Below are positions 34,600-45,100 of a stretch of DNA of 64,000 nt, piece by piece. Below the pieces are notes generated by a model, which was not told the origin of the DNA, did not search any database, and saw only the letters and a list, made by a program, of their open reading frames with translations. The stretch lies in contig ML679961.1 of the NCBI GenBank assembly GCA_007922225.1, forward strand, positions 72,830,890 to 72,894,889, given 5' to 3'. The position numbers and the translations under genes are program-made. Numbering within the stretch: the first letter of the stretch is position 1; the number at the start of each line of letters is the position of its first letter. This DNA comes from Emydura subglobosa. Taxonomy: Eukaryota > Chordata > Testudines > Chelidae.

Positions 34600-34935
34600 C
34601 AACGTTAGCCTCTGTAGGTGGAATCAAATAAGTGAGTGTTCAGGAAGGCACTGAATGAGGAGGAAGCTGGCAGTTGGTGGCCTGGGCCTGGGAGGGTGTT
34701 TTCTAAATGAGGACAATATGGAAGGAGGCACAGAGAGGCACATGGGAGATGGGCATGAAGGCTAGCATTACTGAGAGAATGAAGGGACATGGGGGAGGAC
34801 AAACATGTTAAGAGTGGAGATTTCAGATGTAGGCCAGTGTGGGAATTATATAGAGCTTTGAAGGTAAGGATGAGAAGTTTAGCTTGATATGGATGAGGGT
34901 GAACCAGTACATAAGGAAGGAAGAGTAACATGGTC
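34600..34935 (-). mobile_element. LINE-type pyrimidine-rich 3' region, minus strand
   Basis: On the minus strand it reads as a degenerate C-terminal coding tail with 'cttctcatccttaccttcaa' and 'agctctatataattcccaca', comparable to 4190-4625. The 108-codon minus frame has pieces such as LLILTFKALYNSH and ends in a leucine/phenylalanine-rich segment, as LINE tails of this type do. It is not a host gene. Confidence 0.5.
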
Positions 34936-35478
34936 TAATTGGCAGGCAAGGAAGTTAATGATAGTAGCTGTGTTTTGGGAGAAGGGAGTCCTGACTTGCC
35001 TTGTCTCCCTACTGCTAGAACCCATCCTTGATATCCTGGATATACAGCTGATTTGCCTTCCAGCTGTTAGGGTTATTCAGGTGGCAACACACTTAGGAAG
35101 GTGTTTGGTAAAGTAAAGTGAATATCTGGAGAGGCAGAAGCACTGCAGGGGTAATTTCTTGAGAGCAATTTTACAGAACAGGAAAGTAGCCATGAGGGAG
35201 TTTGTTCTCTTATCACGGTTGATCAGTAGTTTGAGATGGTAGGAGTAGTTTCCATTTCCTAAATTCTACTATGTATAGTGTATGGTTAAACACTACAGTG
35301 GAGTGGGTTTTAATTGATCAGCCAGTGAATGTACCTAGGAAGCACAGATGTATTTCATGCAAATGATTGGGTGCTAGTCTGCCCACTTCACCTTCACTTT
35401 CATCTTTGATTTGAGACAATGTTATAAGAAAAGAAAAAACAGAACAAAAGAGGACTTGTACGACACACTGAAAATAGG

Positions 35479-35480
<2 letters not shown>
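34936..35480. other. No gene seen
   Basis: Single-copy or unrecognised old repeat. No motif in any frame. Confidence 0.45.

Positions 35481-35510
<30 letters not shown>
35481..35510 (+). repeat. Poly-T run of 30
   Basis: Thirty T in a row, then one C and six more T. It generates a spurious poly-lysine stretch on the minus strand. Confidence 0.95.
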
Positions 35511-35516
35511 CTTTTT

Positions 35517-36150
35517 TCATAAGCTTCAGAGAGACCTCTTGAATGCCTTTTTCCTGAAAATACAATACTACTGTAAAACTTTGCTGGATGATGAATTGCC
35601 CTAGCCATAATAAGATGACTTCTTTTGAAGTGGGTCTCTGATCTGACTTGAAAAATAATCATGAAGGGGAGAAGAAAAAGGAGTAAATACTTGATAGTTT
35701 TATAAAATTATATTCAGTATTCTCCCACCCTCTGTAGAATATTAGCTTTTGCATTGGGAGGGGAAAAATAGACATTTAACATTCACAGTTTCCACTGAAC
35801 TCCCGAACTACTCTAAATTGTCAGCAGCCCACAGAGTTTTAAAAACTTGTTTGTTTCAAATTGTTTCCCCTTCATCTCATAAAAAGCTTGAACCATTTGG
35901 CTTGAACCAATGTGAATTGTACTTCCAAACTTGGAAGAATGAAGACCTCATTACATCCTTATCCCAGCCCCCTCAAATAAATAAATAAAATTAATTCTAT
36001 AGGACACTCATTTAGGATATATTTCCCTAATTCTGGACTGAGAGGCATGCCTTGTTTTCCAGTTGCTGTAGTGATGCTAAAAGCAAGGTAGCTGAGAAAA
36101 AGAGAACTTTCTTGGGGATTGTGAGAGGGAGTGTGGGGTGGTGAGCTCCT
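35517..36150. other. No gene seen
   Basis: Single-copy AT-rich DNA with 'aaataaataaataaaatt' near 35977. The 79-codon plus frame 35749-35988 shows no domain. Confidence 0.5.
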
Positions 36151-36169
36151 GTGACCATAAGCACCCTAT

Positions 36170-37230
36170 ATTCACACCCTACACAGTACTGTAATAAGAC
36201 TTATATATAATATGCCTTGTGAGTTCTATGAAAGCTAATAACATGCTGGCTTATACCATTATAAAATGCATTTGTTAACAATGTAGGTGAAATTATGAAT
36301 TCTCTCTGTGTGATACTAAAATATGTGTGTTGAACCAGATGAGTCTGGGGAGTGGGTAAACCGATTTTTCCAGACAAAGAAAAGGCTGATGCTAATTGTC
36401 TGTGATTGCATGTGGATGGAGGCAGTTAGTCAGGGGGCCATTCATTGGTACATCAGAGGCTGCAAGAATGGATCAGTTTGCATTGTAGAAAGCACCACAG
36501 TGGAAGAATGCATCGTGTCTTTCCTCATAGCAGGAGCACTGGACTTTGAGAAGAATACATTGCAAAAATTCACTGTGGTATAAAAGAGGAGCAAAGAACC
36601 CAAAGTTATTTGTTTCCTAAAAAGAGAAAGAAACCAAGTACTTTGTGGGAGTTCCTGACCAAAGGGGTGGTCAGCCATCTTGCTGGAAGGAGGAGTGATA
36701 AGAATCTTACCTGGAACCAGAACTGTAGTTCTGGTAAGTTCTTAGTCACAGGAAAGCGTTTTTCACTTTTGTTTGTAACTATTCCTGTCTTTATCCCTTA
36801 TATTTTAACTATCTTAAAACCTCTTTTTTAAATATAAATCTTACTTTACTTTTATTCTAAAACAGCCCAGTGCTGTTTGTCTTGAAGTGATGATTAACTC
36901 CAGTCAAAACAAATAACTGCTGTGCTTTACTTTTTTTTTTTTTTTTTAAGGGGACATACAGACCTTATAACTCCTTTGAATGTTCCAGGAGAGGGCTGAA
37001 CATTTCAGAGCAGAAGCTCTTGAAGAAATTTGGGACTGGGGGTATGTGCTGGAGTCACTTGGCTTGTTGTAACAAAAACTTCTGGAGACCAGAGTGTGAC
37101 TGATTCTAGCAACCTGCTTGTTTCACCACAGAGTTGCTAAGCCAGGGCGGCTGCTGCTGCTGCTGACACACACCCCCCAAAACATTTTGAGCCATGTGGT
37201 GTTACAGGACAAGGGTGACACAATCTCTTG
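36170..37230 (+). mobile_element. LTR-like dispersed repeat region
   Basis: 'atgccttgtgagttctatga', 'catgctggcttataccatta', 'taaaatgcatttgttaac', 'aaccagatgagtctgg' and, farther on, 'gctgtttgtcttgaagtgat', 'gattaactccagtc' and 'ggagagggctgaacatttc' form a series I associate with turtle endogenous LTR elements. Plus-strand frames in it are broken and short. Boundaries are approximate. A (CTG)5 sits at 37151-37165. Confidence 0.4.
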
Positions 37231-37539
37231 ATAGTCTGAATTGCACCTCCAGAGCATGATAGCTACTTAAGGGCCATCTCCCCTTTCCAAAGACAAAGTG
37301 AACATTTGACTCTTTACATCAGGTGTGTTTAGCCTTCACATGGAGCCTAGCCTTATGCAGACTGATCCAGTCACCATGTTAGAACTAATTTTACGCAGCC
37401 CTCCAGGCCAAACTTTGGAAAGCTACATGATAGGGTCTGAGGAGGAATCGCTAGCACAGCTGTTAATAGGGATCAGGGGCTGTAACTGTATTTGTGAATT
37501 TCCCTTAACTTTTAATGCCTTCTGAAAGCACTGATGTGC
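37231..37539. other. No gene seen
   Basis: Single-copy. A 66-codon plus frame at 37325-37525 lacks features. Confidence 0.5.
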
Positions 37540-37900
37540 TGTATTCTTAAAGCAAGCAGCTTGCTGCACTGATCCATTACCAAATGCTCCTGGATTGGAA
37601 TTGGGCTAAAGAGCAATGGCAGGGAAACAAGCAAGTTGCAGTTTCTCCCACTGAATAATAATGTTGAGTTTTATGCACCGTAAATAATAAAAAATGCAGA
37701 TTAATCTTATGTTATGTTGATTCCTAAGTGATTCTCAGAAGCATCTCTGCCTGTGGCACTGTGTAGTCAAAGCCATTATCCTAGCATACGGTGCAATAAT
37801 GACAGAACACACGCAGTGTAATGTAAACTTACAACCCAGTTCTGGGCAGGCACAATTAGGCTGTCATCTTTCGCAGCAGTGAAATAAATAAATAAAAATA
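37540..37900. promoter_or_regulatory. Repeat-free stretch with GATTAATC palindrome
   Basis: GATTAATC at 37699-37706 is a double OTX/PITX-type site. Nearby are 'gcaccgtaaataataaa' and 'acggtgcaataatgac', which share an inverted 'caccgt/acggtg' pair about 110 bases apart. No repeat family is recognised. Candidate conserved noncoding element. Confidence 0.25.
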
Positions 37901-38284
37901 ACCTTTATTCATATGGATTAGATGACTTTGTGTTAGCTGAAGAAAGGAAAGCCTTTGTACAGACTCTTTTGTTTGGGGTTCATTTTTGTTTTGTTTTCCC
38001 TTGTCTCATTAGCTGGGCGTTCAGATAAACCCAGTTCACACAAGGTCATATTCTTGAGATTCAAAAGGATATTTTTTCCCCTCCTACTTCTGAGTATTCA
38101 TGCAAAAAGTTTTGCTGTTGAAACAGATTTTTTGGTGGGGAAGGGTTAGGAAGGGGGTTTGGAGAAATGTTTTTAGAGAATGAAGTTCACCCTACTAAAG
38201 ATTAGTCCACTCATAAGCCTTCATGTGAGTATAATCCAGGTGTTGTCAAAGTCTATCTATCTTGGGTATTTATATGCTCTCCAT

Positions 38285-38475
38285 TACCATGTTATCTGAA
38301 TGCCTTGCAGTCTTTAGTGTATTTATCCTTATAGCCCCCCTGTGAGGAAGGGAAGATTTTGCATATCACTAAATTGGTCGCCCATCGTCTCACAGGAAAC
38401 ATGTTGCAGAGCAGAGACTTGAACCCAGATTGCTGGAGGCCAAAGCTAGTGCTCTAATCACTAGGCTATCTTGTT
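38285..38475 (-). repeat. MIR SINE, reverse orientation, with tRNA-like head
   Basis: 'cccccctgtgaggaagggaa', 'cagagacttgaacccagatt' and 'agctagtgctctaatcacta' are in the correct order for a reverse MIR, reaching the tRNA-derived head at the right end. Confidence 0.8.
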
Positions 38476-39659
38476 CACTGGCTTTACTGCTCCCATAGAC
38501 TTCATGGAGACCAGGTTATGGAGCTAAGAACTGAAATGATGGATAGGGCCTTGCAAAGGCCTTCAGTGGTGGTGTGAATTTCTCCTGTAGAGATTCATGT
38601 TCCCTTTGCTTGAAAATTGGTTGTTTAATTATATAATCACATTGTCATTCCATTTGTCTGTCTTGTTCTTTTTCCATTGAGTTTGATATGCACCTATGAT
38701 GCTAAATTGACAGCTATGGAAACTGCAGCTCTTTGCCCATAGGATAGGGACAACTGGACAAAACACTTCCCAAACAATGTGCATCAGCATTTTTTTTTGG
38801 TGATGGGGGGCAGGCAAGACAGAAGACTCCGTTAGGCAAAAGAAGGGAGTTCAGTCTCAATTGATTGTACTTTACTGTGTCAGCCTTCTGAGATTGCCAA
38901 TCCATGTGTCTAAAAGTGCTGTTCTGTCAGGGTTCCCCCTTCCCTAGATGAGACAAGCACATTGCTCCACCTAAGCCCCTGACTGTACAATGGTGTAATA
39001 CATACATTGTCATCATATTTTCTCTTCTTATCCCACTCATGATACCATGGATTATTCACATCATCTTCTTTGCCTGAAGCAGCCTCCTTGCTCCTCTGCA
39101 CCATGCAATATTCCTTTATTTTTCCTTCAAATCCTTTCCCAAACCTCCGTTTGTTTAGTGTACAAGAAAGTTGTGAAACAAAGCCACTTATATGATCTGC
39201 TTTCCTATTAAAATAAAGCTGTCCCATAGGCAGGCTTCCTTTTTGGTTGCTGTGTTCTTTTTCCCCTTGCCTGTACTCCCATCTGTCTTGTAATTTCTCC
39301 TGAAATTTCAGTATAGTCAACTCCTGGGCATGGGCACTTGCCTTATTAGATGTCTATAAAGCACCCTGTATGGTACTATATAAACATAACCCAATCATGG
39401 CATTGGGTTGTGATATCCATAAAACGTGTCTGGCTAGGTTCCTAAGAGGCAGGAAGACTAGTGCAAGTTGGAGCTATCACCCATCTTTGCAATAGTTTGA
39501 CTGCATGCTCACAGCCACCTGTGCACAGTTTCACACTGTTTCTTAATAGCCATTGGGTATGTACAAATGCAAATTTGAAGGGAACTGTTTGCCTGAAGTC
39601 CTATGCTTTGGAAGGCAGGGTCTGTGTAGGTTCTATAGAAGCAACAAATCTGCCACTCC
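38476..39659. other. No gene; 136-codon minus frame noted
   Basis: The frame at 38910-39320 (minus) is Lys/Glu/Trp-containing and the longest ATG-to-stop frame in ordinary AT-rich sequence here. It has no recognised domain, and I found no splice acceptor or donor that would frame it. A few such frames are expected by chance in 64 kb. The rest is single-copy. Confidence 0.45.
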
Positions 39660-39954
39660 AGCAGTGATGGACTGAGACTAAAAATCAGCCCTGGCATTTA
39701 AAGCACACCAGCCCAAGTTCAGGCTGTGGGCTCTATACTACCTCCTCCACAGCCAATAACACAGAAGCCCGACCTGCAAAGTTGATTCAGTCGGGGGACC
39801 ACACACCGAGACCGGGCTGTTCGCAGGCTCTGTGCCATGGGCTGTGACCCTCGGTGCTGGCTCGGGGCAGCCCAGTGGGGCAGTTACACACAGACCTTGG
39901 GTGACCAGATGGTCTGATTTTTATAGGGACAGGCGCATGGGTCTCTGACTCCCA

Positions 39955-40320
39955 AGCGGGGAGCAGTGGCTGGGGCAGGGACGAGGAGGCACATGGCCAG
40001 GGGGACAGGGAGGAGAGAAGGAACCTGTCTGTTCAGCAGCAGCAGTGGGGAAGCTCAGGGAGTCAAGAATGCTGGGAGCAGCGGCTGGGGTGGAGGGGCG
40101 AGTGGGGAGAGGAGGAACTGGTCAGGTCTGGCAAGCAGCAGCAGTAAGGAGGGAGGGAATCAGGGATGCTGGGAGCAGTGACTGGGGTGGAGGGGCACAG
40201 AGGGAGAGCAGGGAGGAAAAGAGTAACAGCAAGCAGGAGGAGAGCAGCAGTGAGGAGGGATGCAGGGAGCAGTGGTGAGGGGGAGGAGGGGAGGAAGGAA
40301 CAGGCAAAGCAGAGCACTGC
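39955..40320 (+). repeat. GA/GC-rich minisatellite, about 100-bp unit
   Basis: 'gctgggagcagcggctgggg' at 40072 and 'gctgggagcagtgactgggg' at 40168, each followed by 'tggaggggc', then 'agcagcagtaaggagggag' and 'agcagcagtgaggagggatg', define three to four degenerate units. The long Ser/Leu/Pro frames on the minus strand are a by-product. Confidence 0.7.
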
Positions 40321-40514
40321 AGCAGCGAGCAACAAGTCAAGTCTCGTCTCTCCACACTGAGACTGGGAGCAGGCACTACGCAGGCTGAGAGCAGATTCTG
40401 TAGTAGATGGCATCGCAGCCACACAGGCGGAGAGAAGTGAATCTGAAAGGGGGAGAATACTGGATGGGCAGTCTCTCACTGCGTGCGTGCCTGCCTGGCA
40501 TGCTGATCTTTATA

Positions 40515-40664
40515 TGCTCCATGCAGGTTCCTGGGTGGCTCAGGAGGCAATATTTGTTACTCAGCTTCCTGAATTCCTCACTAACTCCCTGGGAGAGAGT
40601 CCAAACAGGGACCAGGGAAGTGAATGGCAGATGTCACCAGGTGCCAGGGAACCTGCATGGAGCA
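40515..40664. repeat. Inverted repeat, perfect 17-bp arms
   Basis: 40515-40531 (TGCTCCATGCAGGTTCC) is exactly complementary to 40648-40664, with further partial pairing outside and inside the arms. The loop is 116 bases. Confidence 0.9.
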
Positions 40665-41146
40665 TAAAAACTTCTGCCTTCCCAGCAGGGAAAGAGGTGG
40701 GGCGGCTATGGCCCCATGCTTTCGGCGATGGTGGCTCTTAGGAAAGGCTCAGCCTTCTTCTGCCTTTAGCGGCGGCTCTTTTCCCCGCCTTTAATACAGG
40801 CCGCCCATGCGGCCTACCTGTCCTTGAGTGCACCAGCCTCTCTGGCATTTGCCAGAACTGCCAGAGGGCCAGTCCGCCCCTGTATTCCATGCTCTAGGAA
40901 GGTCTTCCTCTTCAAACCTGAAGAAAATCTTTCTATCACATGGTGCTAATGTGCTGACTGACATATTTTTCTATTTGGTCTTTATTTTAAACGTTTGCAT
41001 TTGTTAGGCCTAAATTATGCATGTTAGTTCTTTAGATTTTCCACAATTTGCCAGGGACTTCCAAAATCCTTATCAAGATGTGATCCCAGTGGAGCAAGGA
41101 ATACAGTTTAAAAATCAGATCCAAACTTCCTCTGCTCACAGTGTGT

Positions 41147-41194
41147 AGATTTATGGGGCTGGTTTATTTTATCATAAACCAGCCTCATAAATCT
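41147..41194. repeat. Compact hairpin, 21-bp arms, 6-base loop
   Basis: 41147-41167 and 41174-41194 pair at 20 of 21 positions around the loop 'tttatc'. It is too short for a standard pre-miRNA and is most simply a template-switch or quasi-palindrome product. Confidence 0.9.
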
Positions 41195-41864
41195 TAGCCA
41201 GCTCCAAAGTTCAGATGAGGAGGTTTGGTTCAGGCCTCTCTCTAGTTTACAGTGAAGTTTTCTTTTACTCATATGTGGCCTCAGTTGGCGAGGCAAGGGC
41301 AGCTCCTTAAATAAAACCACCTCAACTAACAGGTAAAATTGAATAATCTGTAGCTGCTTCACTGCTTGATGTTACATTCCTTTCTCTTCAGCCAATTGAG
41401 TGATCTGATGGGCTGGACTGTTTTAGGTGCTTTTATAATATGCATTAATCAGGCATTAAATCTTCCAAATCAAAGACAAACACATGGCAGGGAGGGGAAC
41501 AAACAAATGATCATTGCCAAGAAAGGATTGTGTAGTCCTCCGGATTTATTTCTAACCATCAACAGTTTTCTCAGTAGAGGGGAGGAAACACATAATTTTT
41601 AAACAAGTAAATCCTCAATTTGGCAAACAGACAGGAAGAAGATCCAAGATTCTTCCCTGGAACAGCCAGATTTCAACAGGGCTGGAGAAAAGGGAAATGT
41701 TGTTTTGTAGTAAAACACTCACTGCCAAGTGGCTGTTTATTGTTCCACGTGTTCAGAAGAGATGGGCTAGGATAATAACCTCCCATCTGAGTCCCTTTAA
41801 AATCATTTGACATCATTGCTACCAAGGAAGAGTATGTCTCCAAAATGTCTGCTATTATAGTAAT
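41195..41864. other. No gene seen
   Basis: Single-copy. Frames of 74 to 84 codons have no recognisable features. Confidence 0.5.
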
Positions 41865-42010
41865 AATTATATATAGCCTTTCATCAGAGGATCTCAAAAA
41901 GTTTTAAAAATATTAAATCATGAAGCCCCACAATGCTGCTTTGAGTCAGGTTTGTCCCATTCTTTAGAAGGATATGTAAAAGTCCCTATTCAAGTGAGTC
42001 AAAAAAGTAT
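41865..42010 (-). repeat. MIR-type SINE, reverse orientation
   Basis: 'agcctttcatcagaggatct', 'caaaaagttttaaaaatatt' and 'gccccacaatgctgctttga' match the reverse 3' part of an old vertebrate SINE also present at 55305-55475. Confidence 0.6.
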
Positions 42011-42760
42011 ATACACACTAACCACCAGGAAATACTATCTTACAGCATTTCTGGCATTCCCTCCCCCCACTCCCCGCCCCCTTTTGGAGGGAGATAGTAA
42101 TTTCTCTTTTCTCTCTTTCTGGTCTAACAGGGAAAGCTAAAGATAAACAAGGTTGAAAAATGGCTCAATTGTCTGTAATGAAACAAATGCTCTCAGTGGA
42201 CACTTTCATTTTATAGCTATTACCCTCAGGACCCTCCTTATTCTCTGAACTAGCTTTTGCTGATGATTAAAGTCTTGACTGATGATTATTCTCTGGGTTG
42301 CTTTGGCAGGATTTATGACTTTGAAGTGGTTGCCGTATGTGCTGCTAAACTATTTCACTCCTCTTTTCCCACCCCACCACCTCCCCCAACCAAACGGGGC
42401 AGGCTGGGCTGGAGCTTTATTGAAATTTGAACCATAGTAGCTTTGCCAGTCTAAATGTCCTGAGATCCAATTTAGTACAAAGACAAGCTGCAAAAAACCA
42501 GGATTGCCATGTTTTAGATGATTATTCCTGGGGAAGGTTTAATGATGTCATTTGTGAAAGTCTTTTTTCTATGTTGTTCAAGTGAATAGGAGGTCTGAGC
42601 AAATTTACAATGGAAGTTATATTTGTGTTTTATGTGAACACAACTAGAAAGTAAAGATTTTTCAGTGGGTTTCTGGCTTTTTTTCTTAGCATTAATAAAA
42701 ATAGTGAAATTGAGCACACTACTTAGGTCATTAAAGTTATTTAATATGCTCTGAGTTGCA

Positions 42761-42896
42761 ATGGACACCAAAGAAACTTCTAGAATGCTCATAGTGAAGA
42801 TATTCCTTTTGATATTATTGGGAAATGATATAACTGGATTAAACCCAGATGGCTCAGATGTGAATTCACATAAGTCAGAGCAAATAGCCCCAGCAG
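42761..42896 (+). CDS. Possible first coding exon of a secreted or membrane protein
   Basis: From ATG 42761 (or the in-frame ATG at 42785) the frame encodes a hydrophobic segment, MLIVKIFLLILLGN, that looks like a signal peptide, followed by a polar stretch (NPDGSDVNSHKSEQ). A consensus splice donor, CAG|GTGAGC, follows at 42896/42897 and leaves the exon in phase 1, the usual phase after a signal-peptide exon. Upstream, 'ggctttttttcttag' at 42676-42690 is a good acceptor, giving an exon of about 42691-42896. Alternatively the frame reads on to 42967 and, after a one-base slip at the G run 42955-42960, into a Ser/Thr/Asn-rich frame ending at 43163. I recognise no family, and chance is a real alternative. 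Confidence 0.25.
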
Positions 42897-42969
42897 GTGA
42901 GCTGACTGGAGGGGAAATTATCAGTTCTGTCTGTGATCATATCAACTGCTGGATGGGGGGAAACTGAGG

Positions 42970-43689
42970 TACAGATAAATAGTGATGCGATTCCAACCTC
43001 CACTGGGAGAAGGGAAAATGAGGTTGGTAAAAGTAGTGTCAATGTTATGACACCTTCTGGAGACATGGATAAGTGTACAGCAATTGCTTGGGAAAACACA
43101 GAGAAAACAGATGGAAAAAATTTCCCTCATTCTATAGCTTCAGGTTGGTCAGTCAAGATGTAACGGAACTTGAGAGGGATGAAGGAGGACACACAACCCA
43201 CCTCTCCTAAGCAAATGAAAAGAAGAAAGGGACTAAGTGCAGTGGGAAGTGGGGAGATTATACTTCACCCAGGGTCAGGGGCCCCTCAACTGCCTTAAGG
43301 CACAGTGCTAAGACCCATTCTGAAAGGGGCCAAGCCTGCTGTGGCTTCTCCAATATTAAATGGAGAAGTATTGGGATCATAAAATTATGTGGTGGGGGCC
43401 ATGAGCTCTTCCCCTATTTATTCCTTCCCTGAGGAAGAAATGAGGGAGGAGGTTTGTATCATGTAGATGGGGAAATAACCTATGATTTGTATATCAGTCT
43501 AATCATTAGGCTTTCTTACTATATGAATGTATAATGTTTCAATCAATAACAGGTAATAGCAGATGCTCCATCTCAAAAAGGGGTGTAAGAACTCCCCCTG
43601 AGAGCGGAGCATACCTGGACCAAAGAAAGCTTAAGAACAAATGGGTACAGTGGGTGAGTTCCAAAAGGGGGAGCTTAATAAGGGCTGTG
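42970..43689. other. No gene; polar Ser/Thr-rich frame to 43163
   Basis: The plus-strand frame ending at 43163 is rich in Ser, Thr, Asn, Glu and Lys, with one cysteine and no domain. The remainder to 43689 is single-copy. Confidence 0.4.
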
Positions 43690-44070
43690 ACTCTAGACAA
43701 GGGAAGTGGGACTGGTTGGACAAGGAGACAGGGTCTGGGAGATGAGTATAGAAATGGGACAAGGGGAATTGGGAGCCAGTAGGTAGGAGGGAGGCTGAGA
43801 TGTGATTAGACCAGGGAGGAGACTGGGATTGCCTGGGTAAGGAGACTGAGGCAAGGATTCCCACCGGGGAAGAGAGGACAGACACTGATATTGGACGATA
43901 TGTCTGTGGAGGGACTGACACTGGGTGGGGACATTGGGATGAAGAGTTTGGAGCGGTGAGACTAGGACTTTTTGAACAAGAAGTCTGGGTCTGGAATTAA
44001 AAGCTTGAAGAGTGGAGACTAGGTGAGGAGACTGGGACAAGGAGTCAGGGATAGGAGAGGACTGGGACAG
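43690..44070 (+). repeat. Degenerate GA-rich minisatellite
   Basis: 'gggactggttggacaaggag', 'ggtaaggagactgaggcaag', 'ggtgaggagactgggacaag' and 'gagaggactgggacagg' are variants of a roughly 20-40-base unit centred on 'aggagactgggac'. The Pro/Ser-rich minus frames (43631-44040) are its complement. Confidence 0.75.
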
Positions 44071-44261
44071 GGATAAGTTTTAGAGGATGGGGCAGAAGGA
44101 ATCACACTTGGGTGAAGGGTCACAAGAATTTGTTTTCAATACAGCCCACACCCCTCAAAGCCTGGAACGGAACCCAAGATTCATGAGTCTTACTTGCCAT
44201 CAGCAGAGGAATAGTATCTCTGTCATCCTCTGCCCAGACCAGAACTAATCTCCTATTGCTA

Positions 44262-44335
44262 TCAGTTCACTAGCCCAGGTGGTAGAGGTCTCTGTTGTAG
44301 ATCAGAGTTCCAACCCTGCTGATGGCCTTTGTGGG
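44262..44335 (+). repeat. tRNA-like SINE head, weak
   Basis: 'gcccaggtggtagaggtctc' (A-box-like) followed 27 bases later by 'gagttccaaccctgctg' (B-box-like with one mismatch). No acceptor stem, so not a tRNA gene. Confidence 0.35.
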
Positions 44336-44969
44336 TGTGTATATAATGATTTGTTTTCCCTCCCCACCCCACCCCCCCAGTTTCTTTTTCACTTAGGGAA
44401 TTCTGCCCAAAGACCTCTGTTTAAAAGAATCTTGTTAAAGATACAAAGTCAAGCATTCAAAAGATAGGAAATTGAGAATTAAGGTTGCCTGTACAATCCT
44501 ACAGAAGAGATACAGCAGGGGAGATGTCAAGTTTCTCCTACCCAGTAGCTACCTTCCATATCCCCTCCATGTGACAAACCTACAGGGGAGCAGAGGGCCC
44601 TCTGTGTAGATCTGTGGGCAGTTCATCTCCATGTCTGCCCATCCTCTGCCTCTACACTGAAATAGCCAATGAAGATATTTTTTTTTTTTTTTTTTTTGGT
44701 CAGGTGTGGTGGCCAGTGTTGGTTGAGAATTTTTTTTTAATGAGACATTATAACATAAAATGCCCAATTGTATAACCCAAAACCTTTTGGGGAAAGGGTT
44801 GATTTTGACAAATTTCTCTCTTTGACCAAAACAAACAAAAAAAAAGACGGAGATGCATTGTTTTCACATTTTTTTTTAAAAGAAAAGGTTCTGTTCTGTG
44901 AAGATCAAAATGGATTTCTCTTTTGAAATTGAAGGTAACTTATACGTTTTTTTTAAAAGTGAAAAATTC
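44336..44969. other. No gene; T-run and AT-rich repeat
   Basis: T-run at about 44678-44697. 44775-44960 is 'gaaa/tttc' repeat vocabulary ('gattttgacaaatttctc', 'tgtgaagatcaaaatgg'). Confidence 0.5.
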
Positions 44970-45100
44970 CTAGATTCTACGGCCAGAAGGGATCATTGTG
45001 ATCATGTAGTCTGACCTCCTGTATACGACAAGCCGTAGAACTTCCCCCAAATAATTCCTAGAGCATATCTTTTTGAAAAACATCCAAACATTTAAAAAAA
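44970..45100 (-). mobile_element. CR1 LINE 3' end, minus strand
   Basis: 'cggccagaagggatcattgt', 'gatcatgtagtctgacctcc', 'gtagaacttcccccaaataa' and 'ttcctagagcatatct' are the exact complement order of a chelonian CR1 terminus. Only about 130 bases remain, then an A-run. Confidence 0.85.

Larger units (their letters stand above)
39660..40895. mobile_element. GC-rich composite repeat
   Basis: GC-rich block with a 'ggtgaccagatggtctgatttttatagggac' style module at about 39900 (a common turtle repeat), a minisatellite core, an inverted repeat, and a right edge 'agagggccagtccgcccctg' whose complement resembles the left edge 'gatggactgagac'. The modular order (unique head, minisatellite, hairpin, end similar to the start) suggests a composite non-autonomous retroposon or a decayed GC-rich repeat. 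No coding motif is present. Confidence 0.4.

Noticed and set aside
35318..35662. 114-codon minus frame with poly-lysine
   Set aside because: Created by the T30 run at 35481-35510.
38910..39320. 136-codon minus-strand open frame with Lys/Glu/Trp content
   Set aside because: No domain, no framing splice sites. Several frames of this length are expected by chance in 64 kb on six frames.
40063..40479. 138-codon Ser/Leu/Pro-rich minus frame
   Set aside because: Complement of the purine-rich minisatellite. Composition-driven.
41147..41194. microRNA precursor
   Set aside because: The stem is 21 bp with a 6-base loop and no lower stem, shorter than a normal Drosha substrate.
43631..44040. Pro/Ser-rich minus frames of 96 and 115 codons
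   Set aside because: Translated complement of the GA-rich minisatellite.
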